A stretch of DNA of 64,000 nt from Bordetella bronchialis (GTDB taxonomy: Bacteria > Pseudomonadota > Gammaproteobacteria > Burkholderiales > Burkholderiaceae_B): contig NZ_CP016170.1 in the NCBI RefSeq assembly GCF_001676705.1, positions 1,302,001 to 1,366,000 of the forward strand, read 5' to 3'. Below are positions 46,398 to 55,480 of the stretch, piece by piece; positions within the stretch are counted from its first letter, which is position 1; each line of letters begins with the position of its first letter. The translations under genes and the position numbers were made by a program. The notes below the pieces were generated by a model that worked only from the letters and a program-made list of their open reading frames with translations, made no database searches and was not told the origin of the DNA.

Positions 46398-47840
46398 ATG
46401 GCAGTGCTGCGCCGCACCAAAATTGTCGCCACCCTGGGCCCCGCGACGTCGTCGCCGGAGCGCATCGAAGCGCTCGTGCGCGCGGGCATGGATGTGGCCC
46501 GCCTGAATTTCTCGCACGGCGACACCGAGGACCATCGGCGGCGCGCGCAACTGGTGCGCGAAGCGGCTGCCCGGCAAGGACGCTTCGTCGCCTTGATGGG
46601 CGATCTGCAAGGTCCCAAGATACGTATTGCGCGCTTCAAGGACGGCAAGGTAAGCCTGAAGGTGGGTGCGACCTTTACCTTGTCCAATAGCCATCCGTAC
46701 GAGGAAGGCACCGAGCAGATCGTGGGCATCGATTATCCGGAGCTGGTGCAGGATTGCCGGCCGGGCGACGAGCTGTTGCTCGATGACGGGCGTGTGGTGC
46801 TGCGCGTGGACACCATAGACCGCGATTCCGTGCAGACCACGGTGATGGTCGGCGGGACGTTGTCCAATAACAAGGGGATCAATCGTCGCGGCGGTGGTTT
46901 GTCGGCGCCCAGTCTTACCGACAAGGACCGCGCGGACATCAAGGTGGCGGCGGATCTGCAGCTGGACTATGTGGCGGTATCCTTCCCGCGCCACGGCTCG
47001 GACATCGACGAGGCGCGCGAACTCGTGCGCGCGGCCGGCAGCCAGGCCTGGATCATCGCGAAAATCGAACGAGCGGAAGCCGTGGCGGACGACGAAGCGC
47101 TGGATGCGCTGATACGCGCCAGCGACGGTGTCATGGTGGCCCGTGGCGACCTGGGCGTGGAGGTCGGCGACGCGGAGCTGGCCGGCATCCAGAAGCGGAT
47201 CATCCAGCATGCCCGTACCCTGAACAAGGTGGTCATCACGGCGACGCAGATGATGGAATCGATGATCTCCAATCCGCTCCCGACGCGCGCGGAGGTCTCC
47301 GACGTGGCGAACGCGGTGCTGGACTATACCGACGCCGTGATGCTGTCGGCCGAAAGCGCCTCGGGGCAGTATCCCGTCGAGGCGGTAGAGGCGATGGCGC
47401 GGGTGTGCCTGGGCGCGGAGAAGCATCCCACGTCGACGCATTCGCATCACCGGCTGGGCGAGACGTTTTCCCGCTGCGATGAGACCATCGCGCTGGCGGC
47501 CATGTACGCGGCGAATCACTTTCCCGGCATCAAGGCGGTGATCGCCATGACCGAAAGCGGACATACGCCCTTGATCATGTCGCGTATCCGCTCCGGCGTG
47601 CCCATTTACTGCTACAGCCCGCATCCGGTCACGCAGAATCGCGCGGCGTTGTTCCGGGGTGTGTATACGGTGCCGTTCGATCCCTCCAGCTACGATCCGG
47701 CGGAGCTCAGCAACGCGGCGATCGCGGAGTTGAAGCAGCGCGGGCGTGTCGAACAGGGGGACTGGGTGATTTTGACCAAGGGCGATTTCTATCGCGACAG
47801 CGGTGGGACGAATGGGATGAAGCTGCTTCCGGTGGAGTAG
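46398..47840 (+). CDS. pyk: Pyruvate kinase
   Basis: Pyruvate kinase converts phosphoenolpyruvate and ADP to pyruvate and ATP. The 480-residue protein has RTKIVATLGPATSSPERI at the start, VARLNFSHGD, MGDLQGPKIRI, the catalytic lysine in IIAKIERAEAV and VMVARGDLGVEVG, plus TATQMMESMI and DAVMLSAESASGQYPVEAV. ATG at 46398 with AGGAA eight bases ahead is chosen over a longer frame from 46260 that would overlap the glycerate kinase promoter. It is divergent from glxK. Confidence 0.97.
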   Translation: MAVLRRTKIVATLGPATSSPERIEALVRAGMDVARLNFSHGDTEDHRRRAQLVREAAARQGRFVALMGDLQGPKIRIARFKDGKVSLKVGATFTLSNSHPYEEGTEQIVGIDYPELVQDCRPGDELLLDDGRVVLRVDTIDRDSVQTTVMVGGTLSNNKGINRRGGGLSAPSLTDKDRADIKVAADLQLDYVAVSFPRHGSDIDEARELVRAAGSQAWIIAKIERAEAVADDEALDALIRASDGVMVARGDLGVEVGDAELAGIQKRIIQHARTLNKVVITATQMMESMISNPLPTRAEVSDVANAVLDYTDAVMLSAESASGQYPVEAVEAMARVCLGAEKHPTSTHSHHRLGETFSRCDETIALAAMYAANHFPGIKAVIAMTESGHTPLIMSRIRSGVPIYCYSPHPVTQNRAALFRGVYTVPFDPSSYDPAELSNAAIAELKQRGRVEQGDWVILTKGDFYRDSGGTNGMKLLPVE

Positions 47841-47952
47841 GGCGGGGGCGTTGTGCCTTTGTCTGCCGGTCGGGGTGGTCTACCTTTTCGCCGGAGGTCC
47901 GGTCGTCGGTTGTCGCCGCTGCGTCGGGTTGTTGCCGCTGCGTCGGTGGGCC

Positions 47953-48149
47953 GTCCGGCGGGGTGGTCACCTGTCGGGGCCAGCCTGATCGGCCGGTCCG
48001 GCCCCCGGGGGCCGGACACCGCTGCGCTAATCTCGTCCGGCGGGCGTTTGTCGTTTGCGTTCTTCTTCATGGCGTCCGCGCCACGCCTGCCTTCGATTCC
48101 GCTTGCTCGTCCTCAACAGGCTGGCCCCGACAGGTGACCACCCCGCCGG
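47953..48149. repeat. 197-bp element with 35-bp perfect inverted terminal repeats
   Basis: Bases 47953-47987 are the exact reverse complement of 48115-48149; the left arm begins GTCCGGCGGGGTGGTCACCT. Inside lies a second, 22-bp perfect palindrome (47996-48017) centred on CCCCCGGGGG. The arms are not related in sequence to the element at 5600-5873. No transposase is encoded and no clear target duplication is seen. It may be a dispersed non-coding repeat or a MITE. Confidence 0.75.
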
Positions 48150-48242
48150 ACTCCGGTGTCTCTCATTCACGGGCGCTGGGGCGGTCGGGGTGCTTGCGCT
48201 CCGTGGCCTGAGGGCGGGGGTGTGGAAGATTTGCGTGGGCCC

Positions 48243-48277
48243 GCTTTTTCCGGCGCCCCTGCGGCGCCGGAAAAAGC
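48243..48277. other. Perfect 15-bp stem hairpin
   Basis: Arms GCTTTTTCCGGCGCC (48243-48257) and GGCGCCGGAAAAAGC (48263-48277) match perfectly around a CCTGC loop. The T run is in the left arm and the A run in the right arm, the reverse of an intrinsic terminator for the plus strand and equally unfit for the minus strand. It is 123 bp from the end of the SpmA/SpmB-like gene. Confidence 0.7.
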
Positions 48278-48399
48278 TTACGCGATGCCGTGGTTGGGGC
48301 GTACTGGCGCTGTGTGAGTGTCGGGTGTGTTTATCCCTGCTTGGCTGTCGGAGAGGGCTTCGGGTCTCGGGCTTCGAGCTTCGAGCTCGGGGCGGGCGG

Positions 48400-49629
48400 C
48401 TAGCCGAAGAACCAGTAGCAGACACCTATGGAGGCCAGTACGCCGGCCAGGTCCGCCAGCAGCGCGCAACCGATGGCGTGGCGGGCGCGGCGTATGCCGA
48501 CGGCGCCGAAGTACACCGCGAGTACATAGAAGGTGGTTTCCGTGCTGCCTTGTACGGTGGCGGCCATCAGTGCCGGAAAGCTGTCCACGCCGAAGTGGGA
48601 CATGGTGTCCAGCATCATGGCGCGCGCCGCGCTGCCGGAGAATGGCTTGACCAGCGCGGTGGGCAGGGCATCGACGAAGCGCGTGTCCCATCCGGCCGCA
48701 TGGGCCAGCCATCGTATGCCGTCCAGGACAAGGTCCAGCGTGCCCGAGGCGCGCAGCACGCCCACCGCGCATAGCATCGCCACCAGGTAGGGGAGCAGGT
48801 CGCGCGCGATGTCGAAACCCTGTCGCGCGCCTTCGATGAAGCATTCGTACACCGCCACTTTTTTCCGGGCGCCGTACAGCAGGAAGGCCAGGATGACACC
48901 GAACAGTGTCAGGTTGCCCAATAGCGAGGACAGCGCCGCGATGGCGGCGGCGGACAGGGTGGCCAGCAGCGCCGCGAAGGTGCCCAGCAGGACGATGCCC
49001 GATAGCAGCCATGCCAGCACCACGGGGTCGCGCAGCCGCAGCCGCTGGCACACGGCGACGGACACGAAACCGACCAGTGTGGACGCGCTGGTCGCGAGCA
49101 GGATGGGCAGGAATACCAGCGTGGGGTCGGTGGCGCCCTGTTGCGCCCGGTACATGAAGATCGTCACGGGCAGGAGCGTCAGTGACGACGCATTCAGGAC
49201 CAGGAACAGGATCTGCGCGTTGGTGGCGGTGTCGGGACGGGGATTCAGGGCCTGCAGCTCGCGCATGGCGCGCAGTCCGATCGGCGTGGCGGAGTTGTCC
49301 AGACCCAGCGCGTTCGCGGCGAAGTTCAAGGTAATAAGCCCGATCGCCGGATGGCCGCGTGGCACCTCGGGCATCAGCCGGGCGAACAGCGGTCCCAGCA
49401 ACCACGCCAGGCCACGCACGATGCCGGCCTGTTCGGCGATGCGCAGCAGGCCCAGCCACAGGGTAAGGGTCCCGAAGAGCAGCACCATGATTTCCACGGA
49501 CAGGCGCGCCATGTCGAACAGCGCGCCGACCATGGCGGCGAAGACGTCGGCATGGCCGCCTATCAGCCACCGCAGGGCGCCGACCAGGCCGCTTGCCAGG
49601 AAAAAGGCCAGCCATATCTGATTGAGCAT
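48400..49629 (-). CDS. Nucleoside recognition (Gate) domain membrane protein, SpmA-SpmB-like fusion
   Basis: A 409-residue integral membrane protein with about ten hydrophobic helices. Two halves are visible: an SpmA-like N-terminal half (MVLLFGTLTLWLGLLRIAEQAGI, then LNFAANALGLDNSATPIGLRAM) and an SpmB-like C-terminal half (KPFSGSAARAMMLD and GSTETTFYVLAVYFGAVGI). In Bacillus the two are separate spore maturation proteins; in Gram-negatives the fused form occurs in non-sporulating species with unknown role, perhaps transport. It is a stand-alone gene. Function therefore cannot be stated. Confidence 0.85.
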   Translation of the reverse strand: MLNQIWLAFFLASGLVGALRWLIGGHADVFAAMVGALFDMARLSVEIMVLLFGTLTLWLGLLRIAEQAGIVRGLAWLLGPLFARLMPEVPRGHPAIGLITLNFAANALGLDNSATPIGLRAMRELQALNPRPDTATNAQILFLVLNASSLTLLPVTIFMYRAQQGATDPTLVFLPILLATSASTLVGFVSVAVCQRLRLRDPVVLAWLLSGIVLLGTFAALLATLSAAAIAALSSLLGNLTLFGVILAFLLYGARKKVAVYECFIEGARQGFDIARDLLPYLVAMLCAVGVLRASGTLDLVLDGIRWLAHAAGWDTRFVDALPTALVKPFSGSAARAMMLDTMSHFGVDSFPALMAATVQGSTETTFYVLAVYFGAVGIRRARHAIGCALLADLAGVLASIGVCYWFFG

Positions 49630-49828
49630 CGCGTGGCGCGCCTATGTCACCGGACCGGCCGGCGTATGGCGCGGCGATGCGTGGGCGAGCCGCCCGTGCC
49701 CCGTGCCGCGTGGATCATATTGATAGTAGGTGCTTCCAGATCCGCACCATTCTATACGAGGGGCCATGGGCCCGCGCGGCCAGCGCGGCCCGGCCCTGTC
49801 GGCGCCCGGGCGACGCCACGCCTGCGGC

Positions 49829-50362
49829 TCAGTCGTCGCTTTTCGGGTCCAGCCCGGGAAAGAGCACTTCGGTGTAGCCGAGCTTGGTCAGGTCCGTCAT
49901 GCGGGTGGGATACAGCCGGCCGATCAGGTGGTCGCATTCGTGCTGTACGACGCGCGCATGGAAGCCGCTGGCTTCGCGCTCTATCAGCTTGCCCGTGGGG
50001 TCGTAGCCGGTGTAGCGGATGGACGTGTAGCGCGGCACCAGTCCGCGCAGGCCTGGCACCGATAGGCAGCCTTCCCAGCCGTCTTCCCTGTCGTCGGACA
50101 GCGGGGTGATGATGGGGTTGCACAGGACGGTCTGCGGCACCGGCGCCGCGTCGGGATAGCGTTCGCTGCGCTCGAACCCGAAGATGACCAATTGCAGGTC
50201 CACGCCAATCTGCGGCGCCGCCAGGCCGACGCCGTTCGCGTGCTTCATGGTGTCGAACATGTCCTGCACCAGGGCATGCAGTTCCGGGGTATCGAACTCG
50301 CGGACGGGGGCGGCCACGCGCAGCAGTCGCGGGTCGCCCATCTTCAGGATGTCGTGGATCAT
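49829..50362 (-). CDS. def: Peptide deformylase
   Basis: Def removes the formyl group from the N-terminal methionine of new proteins. The 177-residue protein has motif 1 [10 protein letters not shown] (44-53), motif 2 EGCLS with metal ligand C99, and motif 3 HECDH with H141, E142 and H145. The ATG at 50362 ([14 protein letters not shown]) is the family start; an upstream frame to 50500 is spurious. It is not next to fmt, so it is probably a second deformylase copy, but that cannot be proven from this window. No recognisable feature lies in the gap up to 50553. Confidence 0.95.
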   Translation of the reverse strand: MIHDILKMGDPRLLRVAAPVREFDTPELHALVQDMFDTMKHANGVGLAAPQIGVDLQLVIFGFERSERYPDAAPVPQTVLCNPIITPLSDDREDGWEGCLSVPGLRGLVPRYTSIRYTGYDPTGKLIEREASGFHARVVQHECDHLIGRLYPTRMTDLTKLGYTEVLFPGLDPKSDD

Positions 50363-50553
50363 GGCTTGTGTTTCCAGGAAGGGAAGGCACGGCATTCTAG
50401 GGGCGCCGGCGTGCCATTCCCGCCGCGGGGGCGAAACTCGGATCAATGGTCCGGGCGCGTGCGCCGCTTGCCGCGGCCGGGGCGAAGCGAGGGCGCGCAC
50501 CGGCCGCCTTCCCGCCGGGCGCGCTGCCTTCGGCGCGCGATCCGGCCGGGATG

Positions 50554-50949
50554 CTAGTCGTTCTGCGTGCCTTTCTGGATGAACTCGATCTTGTAGCCGT
50601 CCGGATCCTCGACGAAGGCGATCACCGTGGTGCCGTGCTTCATCGGGCCGGCCTCGCGGGTGACCTTGCCGCCCCGTTCGCGCACGCGGTCACAGGCTTC
50701 GTAGGCATCCGGTACGTCGATGGCGATATGGCCATAGGCGTTGCCCAGGTCGTAGCGTTCGGTGTCCCAGTTGTGCGTGAGCTCGAGCACCGCGCCGTCT
50801 TTTTCGTCCTGGTAGCCGACGAAGGCCAGCGTGAACTTGCCGTCCGGGTAGTCCTTGCGGCGCAGCAGGCGCATACCCAGCACATTCGTATAGAAATCGA
50901 TGGAACGGTCCAGGTTGCCGACTCGGAGCATGGTGTGGAGCAGTCGCAT
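50554..50949 (-). CDS. gloA: Lactoylglutathione lyase (glyoxalase I)
   Basis: GloA converts the hemithioacetal of methylglyoxal and glutathione to S-lactoylglutathione. The 131-residue protein has all four metal ligands of the E. coli nickel enzyme at the same positions: H5, E56, H74 and E122, in [20 protein letters not shown] and KIEFIQ. Length is that of the short nickel-type form. ATG at 50949 is chosen; the preceding 18 in-frame codons are not family-like. Confidence 0.96.
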   Translation of the reverse strand: MRLLHTMLRVGNLDRSIDFYTNVLGMRLLRRKDYPDGKFTLAFVGYQDEKDGAVLELTHNWDTERYDLGNAYGHIAIDVPDAYEACDRVRERGGKVTREAGPMKHGTTVIAFVEDPDGYKIEFIQKGTQND

Positions 50950-51097
50950 GATGGTTTCCTTTGGGTGCGGGGGAAGGTCCTTATTGTAGTAGCGGGCCGG
51001 CAAGCGCGACGGAACCTATCGGTCAGCGTGCGCACACATTGCGCCGCCGTGCGGTGCGCGGCTCAGCCTTGACAGGCAGTACACCATCGGAGACGAA

Positions 51098-52108
51098 ATG
51101 CAGTCGTGGAAACGTGAGCTGGCGGCTATCGCGCTGCTGGCCGGTATGGTTCCGTCCAGCGCCCTGGGCCAGGACGCGCAAAGCGCATATCCCCAGCGCC
51201 CGCTTACGCTCGTGCTCGGCTATCCCCCCGGGGGCAACAACGACTTCCTCGGCCGGCTTCTGGCCCGCCATATGGAGGGGCACCTCGGGCAGAAGGTGAT
51301 CATCGATTACCGGCCCGGCGCGGCCAGCAATATCGGCGCCGAAGCCGCCGCGCGCGCGACCCCGGACGGCTACACGCTGTATCTCGGCGGGCGGCCCAAC
51401 ACCATCCACAAGGTGATCTACCCCGATTTCAAGTACGACTTCGCGCGGGATCTGGCGCCGGTGGGACTGGTGGCCACCACGACATACGTGATGGTGGTCG
51501 ACAATGCCGCGCCCATCGCCAACGTGCAGGACTTCATCGCGCTGGCCAAGGCCTATCCGGGGGGGCTGACCTGCGCCTCGGGTGGCACCGGTACCACGGA
51601 TCACCTGCTTTGCGAGCTGCTGCAGCGGGACGCTCGCATCGCCCTGGTGCACGTGCCCTACCGCGGCAGTGCCGGCGCGTTCAACGACGTCATGGGCGGT
51701 CGGGTGGATATGTACATCACGCCGCTGGCTTGCGCCTTGCCGCATATACGCGCGGGCAAGCTGCGCGCCATCGCCGTGATGTCCAACGCCCGGGCGTCGG
51801 CGCTGCCGCAGGTTCCTACCATCGCGGAGACCGGATACCCCCGCCTTGCCCTTGGGGCATGGTATGCCTTGATGGTGCCGGCGGGCACGCCGCCACCGGT
51901 CGTGGCGCGCCTGAACGGCGTCATTAACAAGGCCCTTGCGGATCCGGTCTTGCAGGATGCAATGACGCATCACGAATACGGGCTGCCGGCCACGCCCAAC
52001 ACGCCGGAATCCCTGGGACGGCTCATCACCGAAGAAACCGAAAGGTGGACCGCGATCCTGACCCGGCCGAATCTCGCGCCGGCCCCGCCGGATGCGCGTC
52101 TCCCGTAG
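51098..52108 (+). CDS. Bug family periplasmic receptor (tandem copy 1)
   Basis: A 336-residue Bug/TctC-type receptor with a signal peptide (RELAAIALLAGMVPSSALGQD) and the hallmark YPQRPLTLVLGYPPGGNNDFLGRL. It is a close paralogue of the next gene. Both have two cysteines, in TCASGGTGTTDHLLC, at the mid-domain site where the other four Bug proteins here have none, so a disulphide is possible. A ribosome binding site GGAGAC lies five bases before the ATG. No permease genes are near. The signal at 51098-51170 and the leader CAGTACACCATCGGAGACG resemble those of the next gene. Confidence 0.9.
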   Translation: MQSWKRELAAIALLAGMVPSSALGQDAQSAYPQRPLTLVLGYPPGGNNDFLGRLLARHMEGHLGQKVIIDYRPGAASNIGAEAAARATPDGYTLYLGGRPNTIHKVIYPDFKYDFARDLAPVGLVATTTYVMVVDNAAPIANVQDFIALAKAYPGGLTCASGGTGTTDHLLCELLQRDARIALVHVPYRGSAGAFNDVMGGRVDMYITPLACALPHIRAGKLRAIAVMSNARASALPQVPTIAETGYPRLALGAWYALMVPAGTPPPVVARLNGVINKALADPVLQDAMTHHEYGLPATPNTPESLGRLITEETERWTAILTRPNLAPAPPDARLP

Positions 52109-52289
52109 GGGTAGGTTCTTCCGGCGGGTATCGGTGGCACACGTCATCAGTTAGCTCCGCGATTTCTTTACTCTAACGTCGCCGCTGCGGAACCCGCGCC
52201 CGGCGGTAGGTACACACTCCGCCGCAGTCGACTGTACATGGGCTGTTTGCAATCCATGTCAATGACCGAACAGTACGAACGGAGACAAG

Positions 52290-53315
52290 ATGCACTTCTG
52301 CTCACGGGAGCTCGCCGCGGTTGCGTTGCTAAGCGGTGCCATTCCATTCTGCGCCATGTCCGCCGATACCGAGACGACATATCCGCAGCGTCAAATCACG
52401 CTTGTCATCGGGTTCCCGCCGGGCGGGGGTGCCGAGGCGCTTGCGCGGTTGCTCGCCAAGCATATGAGCGACGAGCTCGAGCAGAGCGTGATTGTCGACT
52501 TCCGGCCAGGCGCGGCTGGCAACATCGCTGCAAGGGGCGTCGCCCGCGCGCAGGCGGACGGATACACGATTTATCTCGGTTCTCGTCCTAATACGATCCA
52601 TAAGACGATGTATCCCGGATTGGACTATGACTTTTCGCGCGATCTGATCCCGATAGGCCTTGCTGCGACCATGCCCTACATCATTACCGTAGGCAAGGAC
52701 ACCCCACTGGCAACCGTACAAGATATCGTCGCGCTGGCGAAAGCCTATCCCGGGGCCCCAACATGTGCTTCCGCTGGCGTGGGTACAAGTGACCATCTGC
52801 TTTGCGCCTTGTTCCAACAGGAAACAGGCACGGACATAGCGCATGTGCCTTACCGCGGTGGTCTTCAGGCCTTTACGGACGTTATTGGCGGCCGCGTAGA
52901 CATGCGTTTCGCCCCGTTGCCCGCGGCGCTTCCGCACATCGTTGCGGGAAATGTGCGTCCTATCGCGGTGATGTCCAGATCGCGCGTTCCCGCTCTACCG
53001 CATACTCCGACTATCGCCGAGGCGGGTCTTCCTAATCTCGCCCTCGATTCTTGGTATGGGTTGATGGCGCCGGCAGGTACCCCGCCCCAAGTGATTGCGC
53101 GATTGAATCAATCGATGAATACAGTACTCGCCACGCAGGAAATGCAGGAAGCGCTGCTTCACCAGGCCTATATTCCCCCACCCCCGGATACGTCAGCCGC
53201 TTTTGGCGCCCTGATCGCCGAGGAAACCGTCAGGTGGACGGAAGTGCTGCGCCAGCGCAACTTCGTCGCGGCGCCCGCCGGTAAGCCCACCGACGAAGCG
53301 GGCGCAAGGCCATGA
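52290..53315 (+). CDS. Bug family periplasmic receptor (tandem copy 2)
   Basis: A 341-residue Bug/TctC-type receptor, paralogue of the gene 181 bp upstream. The signal peptide ends near FCAMSAD, then YPQRQITLVIGFPPGGGAEAL. It keeps the cysteine pair as TCASAGVGTSDHLLC and YLGSRPNTIHK. Its codons use A and T at third positions more than the neighbours do, visible in stretches such as the sequence around 52660-52760, hinting at different history. The leader CAGTACGAACGGAGACAAG copies the one before tandem copy 1. It ends 58 bp before convergent phnW-like gene. Confidence 0.9.
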   Translation: MHFCSRELAAVALLSGAIPFCAMSADTETTYPQRQITLVIGFPPGGGAEALARLLAKHMSDELEQSVIVDFRPGAAGNIAARGVARAQADGYTIYLGSRPNTIHKTMYPGLDYDFSRDLIPIGLAATMPYIITVGKDTPLATVQDIVALAKAYPGAPTCASAGVGTSDHLLCALFQQETGTDIAHVPYRGGLQAFTDVIGGRVDMRFAPLPAALPHIVAGNVRPIAVMSRSRVPALPHTPTIAEAGLPNLALDSWYGLMAPAGTPPQVIARLNQSMNTVLATQEMQEALLHQAYIPPPPDTSAAFGALIAEETVRWTEVLRQRNFVAAPAGKPTDEAGARP

Positions 53316-53373
53316 CGTACGGGACTCTATGCCGCATCCTTCCGCCAGCAAGAGTCTCCGCCGCTCCCGCCGC

Positions 53374-54471
53374 TTACGCGGCGATGGGCAGTTCGCTCAG
53401 TGCCTGTCCCATTGCCTCCACGGCGCGCGACATGTCGTCCGGCGTGATGGCGCCGATGCAGCCGACGCGGAAGGTCGGCTCCTCGGTGTTATAGAAGTTG
53501 CTGATCACGAACCCGCGCCGCTTCAGCCCGTCGACGAAGCCCTGCAGGGTCCATCCCGGGACCGTGGGCGCCTGGACATTGACGATGATAGGCCCCTGCA
53601 GCTCGGTGGGCAGGTAAGGTTCCAGTCCCAGCGCCCGCACGCCGTCGTACAGCGTGCGCTGGTTGACGGTGTAGCGGGCCAGCCGCGCGGCGCGGCCTTC
53701 CTGGCGATGCAGGTCCATGGCCACCGACAAGGCCGCCAAGGTCGGTGCGGGCGGCGTGAAACGCGCGCCGCCGTTGGTGGTCTTGCCGTGCTCGTGGATG
53801 TCGGCAAGATCCAGCGACCAGCTGCCGGCGTTGCCCCGCGACGCTTCCAGGCGGTCTATGCGGCAGACCGCGAAGGCCGCGCCCGGCGGGCCTTCCAGGC
53901 ATTTGTTGGACGTCAGGACGACGGCATCCACGGCGGGCAGGTCCGAAACGTCCAGGGGCAGTGCGCCGAAGGCGGATACCGCGTCCACGATCACCCGCCG
54001 CCCCAGCCCGCCGGCCACCTGGGCCAACAAGGGGACATCGTGGCAGATGCCGCTGCCCGTCTCGCTATAGACCAGGCCCACGTGGGTGATGCGGGGATCG
54101 TCGCACAAGGCTTCGGCCAGTGCCGCGGCCTGCGTGCGCTCGCGCGATCCCACGGGCAAGGGGACCACCGTGCGGCCGGCTTCGCTGGCCAGCCGCCGCA
54201 GGCGGGCCGCGTAGGCGCCTGTCTGGGGGATCAGGATCTTGCCGGCGGCTGGCACGAAGGTGCGTACCGCGGCTTCCAGCGCGAAATGCCCGCTGCCGGA
54301 CAGCGGCAGCGCCACATGCGTCTCGGGCGTGCCGCCGGCCACTTCCCGTATGTCCGCGCACAGTTTGCGCACGATGGCGCGAAAGTCGTTGTCCCAGGGC
54401 GCATAGTCCTGCGCCAGGGCCTGCTTGACGACATCCGCCGTGGTGACTGGGCCTGGTGTGAGCAATAGCAT
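53374..54471 (-). CDS. PhnW-like class V aminotransferase (2-aminoethylphosphonate-pyruvate type)
   Basis: A 365-residue fold-type I, class V PLP aminotransferase, most like 2-aminoethylphosphonate:pyruvate transaminase (PhnW). It starts MLLLTPGPVTTADVVKQAL and has the substrate-site PLSGSGHFALEA, the PLP aspartate in IVDAVSAFG and Schiff-base lysine in LTSNKCLEGPPG. Other class V members such as alanine-glyoxylate transaminases remain possible. No phnX or phosphonate transporter genes adjoin; the preceding Bug pair is convergent. ATG at 54471 is the family-like start and excludes an unrelated 24-codon extension. Confidence 0.87.
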   Translation of the reverse strand: MLLLTPGPVTTADVVKQALAQDYAPWDNDFRAIVRKLCADIREVAGGTPETHVALPLSGSGHFALEAAVRTFVPAAGKILIPQTGAYAARLRRLASEAGRTVVPLPVGSRERTQAAALAEALCDDPRITHVGLVYSETGSGICHDVPLLAQVAGGLGRRVIVDAVSAFGALPLDVSDLPAVDAVVLTSNKCLEGPPGAAFAVCRIDRLEASRGNAGSWSLDLADIHEHGKTTNGGARFTPPAPTLAALSVAMDLHRQEGRAARLARYTVNQRTLYDGVRALGLEPYLPTELQGPIIVNVQAPTVPGWTLQGFVDGLKRRGFVISNFYNTEEPTFRVGCIGAITPDDMSRAVEAMGQALSELPIAA

Positions 54472-54499
54472 GGCTGGCTCGCGGAGTGGGTCGCGGGGA

Positions 54500-55480
54500 T
54501 CAGAACCGGGGAAGCATGGCGGGGTCATGGCGCCGCAGGACATCGCGCGCCTGCTGGTAGTCCGGCAGGATGTGGCCGACCTCGGTCCAGAAATTCGGGC
54601 TGTGGTTCATCTCGCGCAGATGCGCCAACTCGTGCGCGATGACGTAATCGATGATAGACGGCGCGAAATGGATCAGGCGCCAATTCAGCATGATGTTGCC
54701 GTCGCTGGTGCACGATCCCCAGCGCGTGGCGGCCGACGACAGGCGCCAGCGCCGGATCTTCAGCCCGCTGGCCTGCAGGAAGTACGCCAGCCGGGCGCCG
54801 AACCAGATGCCCGCGCGCTGCTGCAGCCAGGCCTGGGCCGCATCGCGGATGCGCGAGGCCGCCGCGTCGGCGGGAAGGGCCAGGCGCAGCACGTCGCCGT
54901 CGCAGGGCGCATCGGCGTCGCCCGCCAGGGCGGCATGCCGCTCGCGCGAGCCCAGTTCCAGGACCACGCGCTTGCCCAGGTAGGGCAGTTCGCCGCCCGC
55001 ACGCCATTGGGTCTGCGACAGCGCCAGCTGTTCCCGGCGCTTGTGCCAGTCGCGCAGTTTGGCCAGGATCCATCCGGATTTCTCGACCACGGCTTCGTCG
55101 ATCTGGCGCAGCGTGACCCAGTTCGGCGCGGTGACGCGCAGGCCGTCGTCGCTGATGACGAAACCTATGGTGCGCCGGCGCGACCGCAGCAGCACGAAGC
55201 CGATGTCTTGCTGTGGCGTCGCCACGACCCGCCAGCGCGCATTGGGCGGCAGGCTGGGCGGGCAAGGGGTAGCGACCAGGAAGGGACTGGCGGACGACGG
55301 TTTCAGGTCGAAGCGGTCCGCTGCCTCGGGCTCATGCCGGTCGGGCGGGGAAGGCGCGGCCGGTAGGGACGGAAAGGAATGCGACTCGGAAGGCAATCCG
55401 GAAGGCGACTCGGGAGCGCCGCCGCCCGTATCGCCAGGCGGCGCATCGAACAGCAGTTCCAGCTGATTATTCCGAGACAT
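54500..55480 (-). CDS. YgjP-like metallopeptidase (DUF45, HELAH motif)
   Basis: A 326-residue protein of the YgjP/DUF45 (WLM-type) family. The zinc-binding HELAH lies in YVIAHELAHLREMNHSPNFW, as in zincin peptidases, with RWGSCTSDGNIMLNWRLI before it. The first 80 residues are rich in Pro, Ser and Glu, unlike the compact E. coli YgjP, and are probably disordered. Function is unknown. It overlaps the plsC gene by 14 bases and lies at the end of the chain glyQ-glyS-gmhB-plsC, so it is co-translated with envelope and tRNA-charging genes. Confidence 0.85.
   Translation of the reverse strand: MSRNNQLELLFDAPPGDTGGGAPESPSGLPSESHSFPSLPAAPSPPDRHEPEAADRFDLKPSSASPFLVATPCPPSLPPNARWRVVATPQQDIGFVLLRSRRRTIGFVISDDGLRVTAPNWVTLRQIDEAVVEKSGWILAKLRDWHKRREQLALSQTQWRAGGELPYLGKRVVLELGSRERHAALAGDADAPCDGDVLRLALPADAAASRIRDAAQAWLQQRAGIWFGARLAYFLQASGLKIRRWRLSSAATRWGSCTSDGNIMLNWRLIHFAPSIIDYVIAHELAHLREMNHSPNFWTEVGHILPDYQQARDVLRRHDPAMLPRF

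Larger units (their letters stand above)
47841..48399. other. 559-bp gap without genes, holding inverted repeats
   Basis: This stretch between pyk and the SpmA/SpmB-like gene has no credible coding sequence; frames on both strands are rich in Arg, Pro and Ser and mirror the repeats. It contains the 197-bp inverted-repeat element (47953-48149) and the hairpin (48243-48277), which are listed separately. Confidence 0.6.

Noticed and set aside
48243..48277. Intrinsic terminator for pyk or the SpmA/SpmB-like gene
   Set aside because: The T run is on the wrong side of the stem for both strands, so it is kept only as a hairpin.
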